Assembly (NCBI GenBank): GCA_037974665.1
Contig: CM075768.1
Location: 8,787,501 to 8,851,500 of the forward strand
Source of the DNA: Ehretia macrophylla
Taxonomy: Eukaryota; Streptophyta; Magnoliopsida; Boraginales; Ehretiaceae
Length of the DNA: 64,000 nucleotides
Direction of reading: 5' to 3'
Every line of letters begins with the position of its first letter. Position 1 is the first letter of the stretch. Below are positions 1 through 11,290 of this stretch, one piece after another. A program made the position numbers and the translations under genes. Under the pieces are notes generated by a model. It was given only the letters and a program-made list of their open reading frames with translations, was not told where the DNA came from and ran no database searches.

Positions 1-1651
1 AAAATTGACTGTTACTTACTAGTTGACATATCATGGTCTAATTTGAGTTACTTCGAACTTTCCAGTGAATTAATATTTCTAATTACTAAATGTACTCATC
101 CAGGGACAACCTTTTTCGTTGTTCCTTACTTTCGTGTTTATTGAATTACATGATCATAATTACAAAAAAAATGTTAACAATTGTGTGTTATGTGGTTACT
201 TCTGCATGCAATTTTTTCCTATTTGTTAGTGCCCTATCTCACTGGATGGCTTGACTCCCTGGGAGAGTTGGGACATTCTTCTTGATAGTGCCTTTTTCGC
301 TGGGGGGCTTGACTTCCTGGGAGAATTGGAGGCACTTGTTCAATCATTAAAGATCAAGCAATCTAATAAACCCCATGGTAGAAATTCCGGTATCACCTGG
401 GCGGCATCGGGCTTACCAGGATGACCCGGCTACCATGGTAATTCGTGGTGTATATCTGGATATCACCCTCTTGTTTGGCGTTTGGGGATATGATATTGAC
501 AAAAGACTTGAGACTGACCATCTCTACCAATGCTCGTGGAACTGTATCCTTTTTATTATATGAATAAGTACTCTCGCTTGGGACCAGTACCGCCCTTGGA
601 GAGCTTGCTCTCGCTTGGGACCAGTACCCTCCTCGGAGAGGAATAACTGTTTATGAAGAATTTAACACAGAATACGGATCTTCATAAACCGAATAAAATT
701 TAATACTAACCTCGTAGTATGCGGAAGAATTTGTAGGAATTAACCACGTTTGTTCCACCGTTAAACAGCCGTGAATCGAAGTTCAAAGTATGAATTCGAA
801 TTTGAACTATATGTTCACAACTTAAGAGCCTGATGTTTACACGTAGTAAACATGGTGAATTTAAGGGAGATTGAGAGAGAGAAAAGGAGAGAAAGACAAA
901 AGACTTTTCTTCTGTTATTGCCTGAGAACTAACGTACATTCTCCTTTTTTTTCTTTTTTCTTTTTGGATATAGCCACAACTCCCTTTTGACCTATACTAA
1001 ATGGGTCGGGTTGGGTCAACCCATATTGGGCGACCCAACCCTAAAATCCAACAGTTTATCTGTATGTCACTACTGCTATTGATACGTGAATCGAATATGA
1101 TAGAAATCTCTACTGGTTATCTTATGATATTGTATCTTATCGTTTACTATATATGGATAGTACATTAATATTATCCTACGTGTAATACATTGCATTATGA
1201 TTTTAGAAAGCCTCAAAAATATTTTCAAAACTTCTCCTATTCCATCCTCACTGAGCTTCCCAAGTGCTCACCCTTTTTTTCCCCCATTGCAGGTGCAGCT
1301 TAGCTTGAAATGGGTTGACGTTATATGTTAAAGTTGAGTAATTACGTGATCGAAGCTCCTTGCCTGTCATGTTTCAATCCAAGTTGTAAAAGTTAGATTT
1401 TGTTTGTATTATTCTCGGGTAGAAAGGTAGCTGTATTGAAACCCTAGTTTGTAAAACAGTTGGGTAGTTCTCAGGTCTTGGATGTTGTAACACCCTTTTG
1501 TACTTGAATTATTATATAAAGGATAGTTATTGAATAATTTTCTATTTATTGTTCCTCTTTAGGTTATAGAAAGTTATGTACATAAAACTACAATGATAGT
1601 AAACGTAGACTTTGACATAATCTTGAGAAGGGTCGGGTTGGGGTCGTTACA
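1..1651 (+). mobile_element. Ty3/gypsy LTR, 3' portion (left end outside window)
   Basis: The segment ends in GGGGTCGTTACA at 1640-1651, the TG...CA-type terminus seen on other gypsy LTRs here. Positions 399-420 carry the block GGGCGGCATCGGGCTT, and flanking sequence at 371-560 matches, in reverse, 61420-61580 of the chromovirus LTR near the right edge. The LTR directly abuts protease-pol sequence of another gypsy element on the opposite strand, so it is a nested insertion. Its interior is split by a solo copia LTR (654-1053). The 5-bp target duplication (AACAA at 1652-1656 would be the right copy) cannot be tested because the left end is missing. Confidence 0.75.
654..1053 (-). mobile_element. 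Solo Ty1/copia LTR with target-site duplication
   Basis: A 400-bp LTR reads TGTTGGAT... to ...TTCA on the minus strand. It is flanked by the perfect 5-bp direct repeat GTTTA (649-653 and 1054-1058). It matches both LTRs of the copia element at 7027-14663, including the shared GGGTCGGGTTGGGTCA-like stretch. No internal region is attached, so it formed by LTR-LTR recombination after insertion into the gypsy LTR. Confidence 0.88.
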
Positions 1652-3127
1652 AACAACCTGCTTTGTAACCTTTACTTTACCACAATCATTCAAGCATTAC
1701 AGCTTGTATAGATGAGGGTACTTAAGTGTTGTGAGCCCTAGCTTTTCAACCATGGAAGTACTAGCAACGTTAGTGCAGCTACCACCATTAATAATAATAC
1801 TACATGCTTTGTCTTTCACATGGCAACAAGTGTGAAAGATGTTCTCACACTGTACTACCTCTTCCTCCTCTTTAGCTTGCAAACTTAAGGCTCGTCGTGT
1901 CACTAGTCCAAGCATCCCTCCATGATCTTCCCTAAACTCTTCTTTTCCCTCTGTGATGTCTTCTAGTATAGGCATGTCATCAAAATGCGTTTCGTCCTTA
2001 GATTCAATCTCTTCACTTTCCAGGACTACTATTGCTCACTTGTTTGGACATTGACTTGTTATGTGTCCCCGTCCCTGACATTTAAAATATTTAATCTTAC
2101 TAGATCGAGTCGTAGTAGAAGTTGTTTTACCTTGAGAGGTCGTGGCAATAGTGGATGGATTGGGCTCGGGCTTGGCCTTGGAAGTGGACGGATTTTCTTT
2201 TTTCTTTGGGTAGCTCGTCCTCCAGGGCGCTACACTCGAGTATTGTGGGGCTTGTCTTGGTCGTGTACCACCCCTCTTTAGTTGCTTCTCCACTTTAATT
2301 GCCATATGCATCAAACCCTCCAATTCCACATAATGATGCAACTCGATCGTGTTAGCAATCTCTCGGTTTAACCCATTCAAAAACCTTGCCATTGTCGTCT
2401 CCCGATCTTCCTCCACATTGGCTCTAATCATAGCCTTCTCCATCTCTTTATAGTACTCATCAACACTTTTGTTACCTTGATGGAAACCTTGCAACTTGAG
2501 GTATAGATCTCGATAGTAGTGACTTGGTACAAATCGTCGTCTTATCACTCTCTTCATCTCATCCCAAGTTGCAATAGGACGATCTCCATTCCGCCTCCTA
2601 TTGATGCACAACTGATCCCACCATACAATAGAATAATCAGTAAATACAATTGTAGCAAGTTTTACCTTTTTCAATTCGGAATAGTTGTGGCAATCGAAAA
2701 CCAACTCTATCTTCTTTTCCCACTTGAGATATGCTTTGGGACCACTCCTTCCTTGAAAAGCAGGAATTTTCATCTTGATGCTTCCCAAATTATTATCAAC
2801 ACGGTCCCTAGCTTCTCTATCTCGGCCATGTCTCCCATGGCTGGCCACTGACATCCTATCGAGCTCTTCCTCTAGGCCTTCCTCTTTAGATTCCTCCGCA
2901 TCTTCAACTTCCCTTCGATGCAACTTGTTCCTCCTTGGTGCATTTGGAGCAATTGGTGGTTGCGCCCTTTGTGTCCTCTGCTCTACCCTATCCTACTTCT
3001 CATGTAGTTGTTCAAGTTCTGCCCTCATCATCTGTATCTTCTCCCCCATCAATGCTTGCATTTGTAAATTCGGAACAACGGGTTGTTGAACACCTCTTGC
3101 TATGTTATCCCCTTGATTTTGAGACAT
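1652..3127 (-). pseudogene. Broken gag-protease of a Ty3/gypsy element
   Basis: Read on the minus strand from an ATG at 3125-3127. Gag forms the particle shell, its CCHC knuckle binds RNA, and the aspartic protease cuts the polyprotein. Visible: the capsid-like domain (about codons 100-270; motifs AYLKWEKK, WWDQL, RRRFVPSHYYRDLY), a knuckle CQGRGHITSQC near codon 355, then the protease motif INGGSCTNVAS. The frame is constant but has nonsense codons at 2993-2995 (TAG), 2036-2038 (TGA) and 1697-1699 (TAA), and the catalytic DGG is NGG (codon 1787-1789). Beyond 1697 the frame continues as pre-RT sequence (VKVTKQVV) until the LTR insertion at 1651. All changes fit C-to-T or G-to-A transitions. 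It is a dead copy. Confidence 0.88.
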
Positions 3128-3839
3128 GATTGAAATTACATTCCCTCATGTATTTCTTTCAAATCAATTTGGTTTTTACCCTCTAATACTATTACACACA
3201 CTGCCTTTTTCCACTAGTATTCTTCTTTCAGTTCTTCCAAAACTAATCAAACAATATCAAGAAGGATCCAAGTAGCGAATCTAATTTTGTCACGGATTCT
3301 TATTTTTATTTTTTTTATTTTTTTATTTTTTGAAAACAGGCCTCTAAGACGTGGGGAACAAGATTAGAATAAGAAAGTAAGACAAAACAAGAAAAAAAAG
3401 TCTAGATTAATAAGAAGAATTAAGAAAAATCTATGAAAAAACACAAAAATGCCTAAAACCCCTAGTAAACAATGGAATTTGGCCTCAAGAGAGTGGTGCT
3501 CATGGCATAGCCATGATTTCTGCTCAGAACAATGTTCTCCTTCAGAAATGTTTAGTTTCGAAGGCTAATTCAACCAATTTTTTTTTTTTAAAGACCATCA
3601 CTATCTTTTTTTTTTTTTCTCGTCCCTTTCTTTTCTTGACTTTTCTTTTCTCTTCTTGAATTTTCTTGGAGACGATAACAAGGAGCAAGTAATAAGAAGT
3701 CGGATTTAGAAACAAGAAACAGAATTGAAAACAAGACAAGAAACGAAATTGAAACAAGACAAGAAACATAATTGAAAGGAAAACTCAATCAAGAACCAAG
3801 AAAACAAGAAAAAAGGATAGGCAAACCTAATAAACCTAA
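3128..3839 (-). other. 5' leader of the gypsy element upstream of gag
   Basis: This non-coding stretch lies between the gag ATG and the primer-binding site. It contains T-rich and A-rich runs (3303-3330, 3580-3620) and a repetitive AAACAAGAC/GAAACAAG tract at 3710-3775. Its outermost 40 bases, about 3798-3839, recur as the short spacers between the tandem LTRs to the right. Confidence 0.6.
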
Positions 3840-3852
3840 GCTTTGATTATCA
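3840..3852 (-). other. Primer-binding site next to LTR copy 1
   Basis: The minus strand reads TGATAATCAAAGC directly after the LTR end ...CATATCA. This is close to the initiator-Met tRNA complement TGGTATCAGAGC, with an added base. The same site recurs beside LTR copies 2 (4880-4890) and 3 (5984-5995). Confidence 0.6.
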
Positions 3853-3854
3853 AC

Positions 3855-4528
3855 TGATATGAACCACATCATCATGCGATGAGACCCAATACCAATTATG
3901 GCAAAAATAAACCCAAGATCTTCCAAGAATAATGGAAACCGCGACCCATTGCTTAGCAAAACAAGAACCTTTGTATGGTGAAGATGCCACAAACGGGAAT
4001 GGGAAATCCATTTGATAAGTCGAGGTGAATGCCACAAGGAATTCCTTGATAATTTAAGAAGAGTTTCTTGAAGAACTCAAGGAGAATAATCTCACAATTT
4101 TAATGAATGAAAAACGTTTATTCATAACTTGAAAATTAGCCTTATATAGGCAAATAATAAAGAAGTATCCTACTTGGAAAATAACTCTTAATCTTATCCT
4201 AAGTAGAAAAAATGCCTAAATAACTAGGTAAAAGGAAGTAGACTTTGAGTCAAGAAAGACTCATTCCTCTTACGAATTTGACTCAAGATTGGAATTAGAG
4301 TTGGACTCAATATTCCAATCTCCTAACTTCGTCCATATTGGACTCTAAAGAATAAACTAGAATTCAAATTAAACTGAAACTAAAACTAAGATAAAATTAC
4401 AAAGAAATCAAATCTTGACCAAATCTTCCAAGCTTCTTGAAACTTCTTGAAGAATATTGAATTTCTTGAATCTTGAAAATAGAATATTGACTTGATTCTT
4501 TGTTGAAAAAAAAATCTCAAATGGTTCA
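3855..4528 (-). mobile_element. Gypsy LTR, tandem copy 1 (5' LTR of the gag element)
   Basis: About 674 bp, reading TGAACCATTT... to ...TTCATATCA on the minus strand. A TATA-like CCTATATAAGG lies at 4140-4150, consistent with the LTR promoter. It adjoins the primer-binding site and leader that run into gag. Confidence 0.72.
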
Positions 4529-4833
4529 ATGAACCTGGACGACTGATTCTTGGCTCTTCCTTGGATCTACTTTGATGAGTAAAACCAACCTTTGCTCACC
4601 CTTATTAGCCAACACGTTTTCTTCTTATTGTAGAACTCTTTGAACCAAGTTATCCAGCTCTTCTTTGAACCTTTTAGCGCGAGCCCTCATTACTGGACCA
4701 ACTGGAACTTGAATTGGATCTTAAACATTCCTTGCAACCTTGATGTCCTCATCAATACGAACTTGAGACTAATTGCAACATATGCAATAAACCTGAGGTC
4801 TCAAGCTAGCATTGGAATTTGGATTGTGATATG
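4529..4833 (-). pseudogene. Gypsy pol C-terminal tail, copy 1
   Basis: The minus strand encodes the end of a plant gypsy polyprotein just before the LTR (motifs RAKRFKEELDNLVQRVLQ and VLLIKVDPRKSQES, then stop). An in-frame TAA interrupts it after RVLQ. It repeats at 5634-5938 and 6671-6975. Confidence 0.7.
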
Positions 4834-4891
4834 ACCAAGAAAACAAGAAAAGGATAGACAAACCTGATAAACCTAAGCTTTAATTACCAAC

Positions 4892-5633
4892 TGATATGAA
4901 CCACGTCAACATGCGATGAGACCCAACACCAAATATGGCAAAAACGAACCCAAGATCTTCCAAGAACACTGGAAACCGCGACCCATTGCTTAGCAAAGCA
5001 AGGACCTTGGTATGGTGAAGACGCCACAAATGGGAATGAGAAATCCGTTTGATAAGTCGAGGTGAACGCCGCAAGGAATCCCTTGATTAGTTAAGAAGAG
5101 TTTCTTGAAGAACTCAAGGAGAATAGTCTCACAATTTTAATGAATTAAAAACGTATATTCATAACTTGAAAGTTAACCTTATATAGGCAAATAACAAAGA
5201 AGTATCCTACTTGGAAAATAACTCTTAATCCTTATCCTAAGTAGAAAAAATGCCTAAATAACTAGGTGAAAGGAAGTAGACTTTGAGTCAAGAAAGACTC
5301 AAAAATGCCTAAATAACTAGGTGAAAGGAAGTAGGTGAAAGGAAGTAGACTTTGAGTCAAGAAAGACTCATTACTCTTACGAATTTGACTCAAGATTGGA
5401 ATTAGAGTTGGACTCAAGATTCCAATCTCCTAATTTCGTCCATATTGGACTCTAAAGAATAAACTAGAATTCAAATTAAACTGAAACTAAAACTAAGATA
5501 TAATTATAAAGAAATCAAATCTTTACCAAATCTTCCAAGCTTCTTGAAACTTCTTGAAAAATCTTGAATTTTTTTAATCTTGAAAACAGAATATTGACTT
5601 GATTCTTTGCTGAAAAAAAGCTCAAATGGTTCA
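4892..5633 (-). mobile_element. Gypsy LTR, tandem copy 2
   Basis: The same LTR as copy 1 but about 68 bp longer, because of a local direct duplication around 5250-5360 (AAATGCCTAAATAACTAGG and GTGAAAGGAAGTAG repeated). Confidence 0.72.
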
Positions 5634-5938
5634 ATGAACCTGGACGGTTGATTCTTGGCTCTTCCTTGGATCTACTTTGATAAGTAAAACTAGCCTTTGC
5701 TCACCCTTATTAGCCAACACGTTTTCTTCTTCTTGTAGAACTCTCTAAACCAACTTATCCAGCTCTTCTTTGAACCTTTTAGCGTGAGCCCTCGTCACTG
5801 GACCAACTGGAACTGGAATTGGATCTTATACATTCCTTGCAACCTTGATGTCCTCATCAATACGAACTTGAGACTAATTGCAACATATGCAATAAACCTG
5901 AGGTCTCAAGCCAGCATTGGAATTTGAATTGTGATATG
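5634..5938 (-). pseudogene. Gypsy pol C-terminal tail, copy 2
   Basis: Second copy of the pol tail, joined on its 5' side to the leader segment 5939-5996 at the same junction as copy 1. Confidence 0.65.
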
Positions 5939-5996
5939 ACCAAGAAAACAAGAAAATGATAGGCAAACCTGATAAAACTAAGCTTTGATTACCAAC

Positions 5997-6670
5997 TGAT
6001 ATGAACCATGTCAACATGCGATGAGACCCAACACCAAATATGGCAAAAACGAACCCAAGATCTTTCAAAAACAATGGAAATTGTGACCTATTACTTAGCA
6101 AAACAAGAACCTTGGTATGGTGAAGACGCCATAAACGGGAATGAGAAATTCGTTTGATAAGTCGAGGTGAATGCCACAAGGAATTCCTTGATAAGTTCAG
6201 AAGAGTTTCTTGAAGAACTCAAGGAGAATAATCTCACAATTTTAATGGATCACAAACGTCTATTCATAACTTGAAAGTTAGCTTTATATAGGTAAATAAT
6301 AAAGAAGTATCCTACTTGGAAAATAACTCTTAATCTTATCCTAAGTAGAAAAAATGCCTAAATAACTGGGTAAAAGGAAGTAGACTTTGAGTCAAGAAAG
6401 ACTCATTCCTCTTACGAATTTGACTCAAGATTGGAATTAGAGTTGGACTCAATATTCCAATCTCCTAACTTCGTCCATATTGGACTCTAAAGAATAAACT
6501 AGAATTCAAATTAAACTGAAACTAAAACTAAGATAAAATTACAAAGAAATCAAATCTTGACCAAATCTTCCAAGCTTCTTGAAACTTCTTGAAGAATATT
6601 GAATTTCTTGAATCTTGAAAATAGAATATTGACTTGATTCTTTGTTGAAAAAAAAATCTCAAATGGTTCA
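5997..6670 (-). mobile_element. Gypsy LTR, tandem copy 3
   Basis: Third copy, about 674 bp, nearly identical to copy 1 base for base through the stretch around the TATA box (6290-6310). Confidence 0.72.
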
Positions 6671-6975
6671 ATGAACCTGGACGACTGATTCTTGGCTTTT
6701 CCTTGGATCTACTTTGATGAGTAAAACCAGCCTTTGCTCACCCTTATTAGCCAACACATTTTCTTCTTCTTGTAGAACTCTCTGAACCAAGTTATCCAGC
6801 TCTTCTTTGAACCTGTTAGCGCTAGCCCTCGTTACTGGACCAACTGGAACTTGAATTAGATCTTGAACATTCCCTGCAACCTTGATGTCCTCATCAATAC
6901 GAACTTGAGACTAATTGCAACATATGCAATAAACCTAAGGTCTCAAGCCAGCATTAGAATTTGGATTATGATATG
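6671..6975 (-). pseudogene. Gypsy pol C-terminal tail, copy 3 (most intact)
   Basis: The best-preserved copy of the tail: open from GNVQDLIQVP through FKEELDNLVQRVLQEEE to VDPRKSQES and a TGA stop. The matching segment ends abruptly at 6975, at the base where copies 1 and 2 join the leader. It is followed by 51 bp of unrelated flank before the copia LTR. Confidence 0.72.
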
Positions 6976-7026
6976 CATTTATCCTTATGAGAAGACAAGC
7001 GTAGCATATTCATGAGTCAAATCCAA

Positions 7027-7415
7027 TGAAGATTTTGTATTTAAATTCAGTATCTTCATAAACTGAAAGTTATATAAAAGGAGACTAACCTTTTATGAAG
7101 CAAAAATCACAAAACGATTAACGTGTTTGTTTTACTGCATATGCCGAGAATTCGAGTATACCATATGAGATTGTACTCTGTCTAATTCATAACCTAAATA
7201 CCCAAGTTAATATGCTATTAGAGGGATTTGAGAGAACATAGAGTATTCTGCCTTTGTTTTTGTTTTTGCTTGAAGATAATAGAATGAACGTATGTTCTAT
7301 TGTCTCTGGATCATGCTTAAATACCAAGTGGTGGGAAGTTTATTAACTTTCCACTTACTTAGGTGAAACGAGTCGAGTCAGCCCATCTTGGGTGACCCAT
7401 GACCCTAATCCAACG
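7027..7415 (-). mobile_element. Copia 3' LTR
   Basis: Matches 14281-14663 and the solo LTR 654-1053. On the + strand it starts TGAAGATTTTG and ends ...AATCCAACG (expected CA terminus changed by one base). Confidence 0.82.
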
Positions 7416-8533
7416 TCTCTCACTCGCATAAGATGGGCAGAACCATATCTATTATCATCTCTCTAGAAACTAATCCCAAAGCATAATCAAACTCCATACA
7501 AGTAAATAAGTCGTACAACTTATGACCATACAAATAGTGGAGGCTCGAAGACCATGCACCTGTTAGGGATGAAATGGGAGCCACTATCTTCAAAAGAATA
7601 TAAAGTCTCGTTGTACCCTATACCAAATTAAGTTCAAATCAGTCAAATGCATACCTAATCCCTCTTAGGCTATGCTTGACCTTTAAAATCTAATCATGTA
7701 TTCATAGTTATATTTAATCACAAAGATTGTTCAATCACATAGATTGTATAACTGGTCGAGCAACGAACACATATAGCGCTAGATGAAAACAATCTTCCCT
7801 TCATTCAATATCCTTCTAAGTTAAGTCAACCGTTTTCCCGGACATGTCACATATGATTGAATCTTACGTGATCTTTAAGTAACATACCAACGTAGCTAAC
7901 ATTAAACTTGATTTATCAAAATATGATCGTAGGTCACTAAGGGTACTCAAAAGAACCATTTATTGCTTCGAGGTCTCACATAGTGATGAAGCATGGATTT
8001 ATTCATCAACTGCCTTATATAATCGCTAGAGCACACACAATATGAAACGTGTGGTACGGTGTGACTTCTTTTAGAAAAGGTGCATATGTTTTTATTCAAC
8101 TCAAACACTGTACAAATCCTGGTTCAGTTATCACTCAGTAACTAACCTGCTTAATACCCACAATAATCGAGGTTTCACATCTGGCTATACACATGTTATA
8201 TGGATCGTAGAACTAATCCCTGACTAATTCTTAAGGTGACGCTTATATGAGTATAATATTTTCGATAAATACTAACCAACTCATTTTGTCTCATCTATGC
8301 ACGCTCTTATTGTGCTAGAGGCAATGGCTCAAGTGAGAGAGTCAATCTCTTTAACCTGTTGATGTACAATTCAATGCGAATGATATGTGCTAATATACTC
8401 ATGCACTGTCTCATTCACATATACCACAAAGATTAAACACTACTTAAGTGCATCAAAATATTTTATTTATTTATTTGGTATTTGAAATATACAACTGTAT
8501 GAGTACACAAATAATCATTTCATAACATATACA
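7416..8533 (-). other. Copia 3' non-coding region
   Basis: About 1.1 kb between the RNase H stop and the 3' LTR. No open frame with recognisable motifs is seen on either strand. It is probably the untranslated tail of the element. Confidence 0.5.
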
Positions 8534-9257
8534 TCAAAATTTACGCAATCCTAGAGATTTTACATGAGATAAATATATATCTATAGGAGTTGGCTTAGTG
8601 AGTAGGTCAGCTACCATCTCATGCGAAGAGATATGTTTGATGATCACTTCTTCCTTTGACACCATATCTCTTACAAAATTATACTTAATGTCTATGTGTT
8701 TTGTATTGCCATGGTACTTTGGATCCTTAGTGTAGGCAATGGCTACTTGCCTATCACAATAGACTGTCACAGGTTTTTTAGCATTTGTGACTACTCCTAA
8801 ATCCAGCATGAACCTCTTAAGCCACACTACTTCTTGTACAATTGCTGAGCAAGCCACAAACTCAGCCTCCATGGTAGATAATGCTATGCATATTTGCTTC
8901 TTGTTACACCAAGAAATAGTCCTACTATTTAGCAAAAAGGCATATCCAGAGGTTGATTTAAGCTCATCTGGGTCACCATCATAGTAAGTGTCTGTAAATG
9001 CCTTTAGATTTAGGTCAACTCCTTGATAGCATAGGGAATAGTCCAAAGTGGGTCAAATATCTCAGAATCTTCTTGACAGCTTTCCAATGAGCTCATCCAA
9101 TGTTTGATTGATAACGACTTACCAATCCTATGGCAAAACAAATATCCGGCCTTAAACACAATAGGGCTTACATCAAGCTACTTATAACACTCGCATAAAG
9201 AACAATTTTCATATCATCTATCTCTTATGGAGTTTTGGGACACATCCCTTGGTTTAG
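8534..9257 (-). pseudogene. Copia reverse-transcriptase end plus RNase H domain
   Basis: 8534-9046 is an open 170-codon frame with copia RNase H signatures: STSGYAF, SWCNKKQ, LSTMEAEF, YTKDPKYHGNTKHIDI and ADLLTK near the C-terminus. RNase H degrades the RNA of the RNA-DNA hybrid during reverse transcription. Upstream (9047-9257), frameshifted and stop-containing sequence still reads like the RT end (CLRPDICFA, VSRYQSN). The usual CDNQ motif is CDRQ, so an active-site neighbourhood is altered. The nested LTR begins at 9258. Confidence 0.85.
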
Positions 9258-10247
9258 TGTAACGACCCCAAACCCAACTCTTTTCAAGATTAGATAGAGA
9301 GTCTATAATTGCAAATCTAAACATATAAAAGGCAGGTCAGTACCATATATATTGCATAACTTTTTGATTACATCCAAAGTTACAACTGTTTTCTAGTCCG
9401 AGACTCAGCTAAGTGAAAATGAGCCTGGATAATGGAACTACTACATAAGACTTACTCCTCATAATCACGGCTAAAGTATAGTACATAGGCAATCTCCCAA
9501 GGTCCAAAACCAAAGTCAACTGGAACAACGTTAACTATAACGTCATACACTAGATGGTAGGGTACACTAAGATTCTCGAAGTCTTCAATTTGTGGGTCCT
9601 GCTGGTGTATGTTTACATCAATAAGCCTCGAAATCAGAAGTCCGGGTTGCCCATAAAGTAGAATAGGCACATTTTGTTACTAACCAGTTTTACAATCTTC
9701 TTTTGTTTCACCTAAAATGGGGGATGATGAAAAGGTCATGAGCTCAAAAGAACTCAGTGCGGGGAAGTCAACCGGGGAAGTTTTGAAAACGTTTTCGAGT
9801 TTTGAAAATCATGATGCAATGCAATTCAAGTATATCAATATATAAATAATATTTATAGATCACATTGCAAATGATACATTTGTCTTCACTTCTCAAGATG
9901 GCCGGCCGGATCAAGATCACAACTTCTTATCTCTCCCAAGAGGGTACTCCGGATTGTACCCGAAATCTACGAACCAACTCCATAAGGATGGAGACCGTCA
10001 AGCGAGATAGGGAATAGGACCACGATAGTCACGGGAGCACCGACAAACCCTATACCGCCCGGCGTTCGTGACAACTATCGTGCCTGAGGTTGCAACCCCC
10101 AAATACCACACAAGCATACACAAGTAATCACGTAACACATGTGTGCACAAGTAATGATTTTGAGAGAACGACAAAGTAGGCAGCCTCTCGAGCATATGTT
10201 CATGTAGATATTGGAGATAAAATAAACTCATTGTTGTCACTAAAATA
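9258..10247 (-). mobile_element. Gypsy LTR nested in the copia pol (solo or 5'-truncated)
   Basis: On the + strand it begins TGTAACGACCCC, the reverse complement of the LTR end at 1640-1651. It contains the shared gypsy LTR boxes at 10168-10185 (AAAGTAGGCAGCC) and 10047-10058 (CCGCCCGGCG). TTTAG occurs on both sides (9253-9257 and 10248-10252), a candidate target duplication. The right terminus then reads TA instead of CA. At 990 bp it is much shorter than the 2.5-3.8-kb relatives, so it may have lost its 5' part. Confidence 0.65.
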
Positions 10248-10252
10248 TTTAG

Positions 10253-11290
10253 CAAATAGTAATCTAATTAATAATGCATTACCCCAATATGAAATTGAAA
10301 GGTTAACTTGAGCCATCATGGACCTAACCATGTCAAGTAAGGTTCTATTCAATCTTTATGCAACACCATTTTGTTGTGGAATTCTAGGAATAGTAAGCTA
10401 TTTAGCTATACTTTTTTCATCTCATATACTTCTAAACTGATCATAGAGATATTCTCGACCACGATCAGTTCGTAATGATTTTACTTTCGTGTCTAACTGA
10501 TTTTCGACTAAATTCACATATTTTTGAAAACAATCTATTGCTGCGGACTTATGTGATATCAAATAGACATGGCCATACGTAGTAAAATCATCTATAAAAG
10601 TGATGGAGTAATAGGCCGCATGGCTAGCCTTAACATTCATTGGACCACATATGTCAGAATAGACTAACAGTAATAGAAGTTTAGCTCTTAAGCTTTTGCC
10701 AAAAGGATTTCTAGGGGACTTACTGGCAATGAAACTTTTACAAATGGGCAAATGGACTTTTGCCAGTGGCCCTAATAGAGCTTCTCTACCTAGTCTATTC
10801 ATACAATCTTGCCCAATATGCCTTAACCTGTTATGCCATACATTCACATCGACATCCACAGAACTAGGAGATGTATTGTATGAAAAACATGCATTATTAG
10901 AAACATAACTAATATGTTCAACATATAACACTAGGAAACAGTCCATAAGAAAACCAAATCCAAAAAAAAACATAATTTAAAAGTAGTTCAACTAAAATAC
11001 CAGACATGTAAATATGAAAACCCAAAAGCAAGAGGACTAATGCAGAGACCAGAATCTGTCTAAAGTCCGGAGCACATAAGACATTACGGAAAAGAGGGTT
11101 AACTGCCACGCAACTAAAGTTTACAACTACCAATACCCTTGATTTCGACCCTAGCATTATTGCCAACATATATCTACCGGGACTCAGCTGAAACATGTCG
11201 GTACTCCATATACGCTTATCTGTCTCTAGCTATATGGTCGGTAGCTGCTGAGTCAAGAGTCCACATAGGAAAAGATTCAGTCAGTAATGC
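10253..11290 (-). pseudogene. Copia protease and integrase remnants
   Basis: Minus strand. A protease-like LDSAATDH lies at about 11231-11257. It is followed by the pre-integrase HNRLRHIG and the integrase core (YSDICGPMNV, FIDDFTTYGHVY, LRTDRGREY; frame 10422-10973). Degraded frame to about 10253 then shows QQNGVA and YWGNALLI, the region holding the third catalytic residue. Integrase joins element DNA to the chromosome. Stops and frameshifts are frequent (for example TAA after RDR and TAG after AESR in the protease region). Confidence 0.8.

Larger units (their letters stand above)
3840..6975 (-). repeat. Tandem array: three LTR plus mini-internal units
   Basis: Three direct copies of one unit lie head to tail. 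The same landmark (GATATG next to the pol tail) falls at 4833, 5938 and 6975, giving periods of 1105 and 1037 bp. On the minus strand each unit is pol C-terminal tail, LTR, primer-binding site and leader of about 57 bp. Both internal leader/pol-tail junctions are the same. The internal DNA between neighbouring LTRs is only about 360 bp, a TRIM-like deletion derivative. The array sits upstream of the gag-protease remnant and shares its 5' LTR. Confidence 0.8.

Noticed and set aside
2036..3129. Several + strand frames opposite gag (98-110 codons)
   Set aside because: Antisense shadows of the gag pseudogene.
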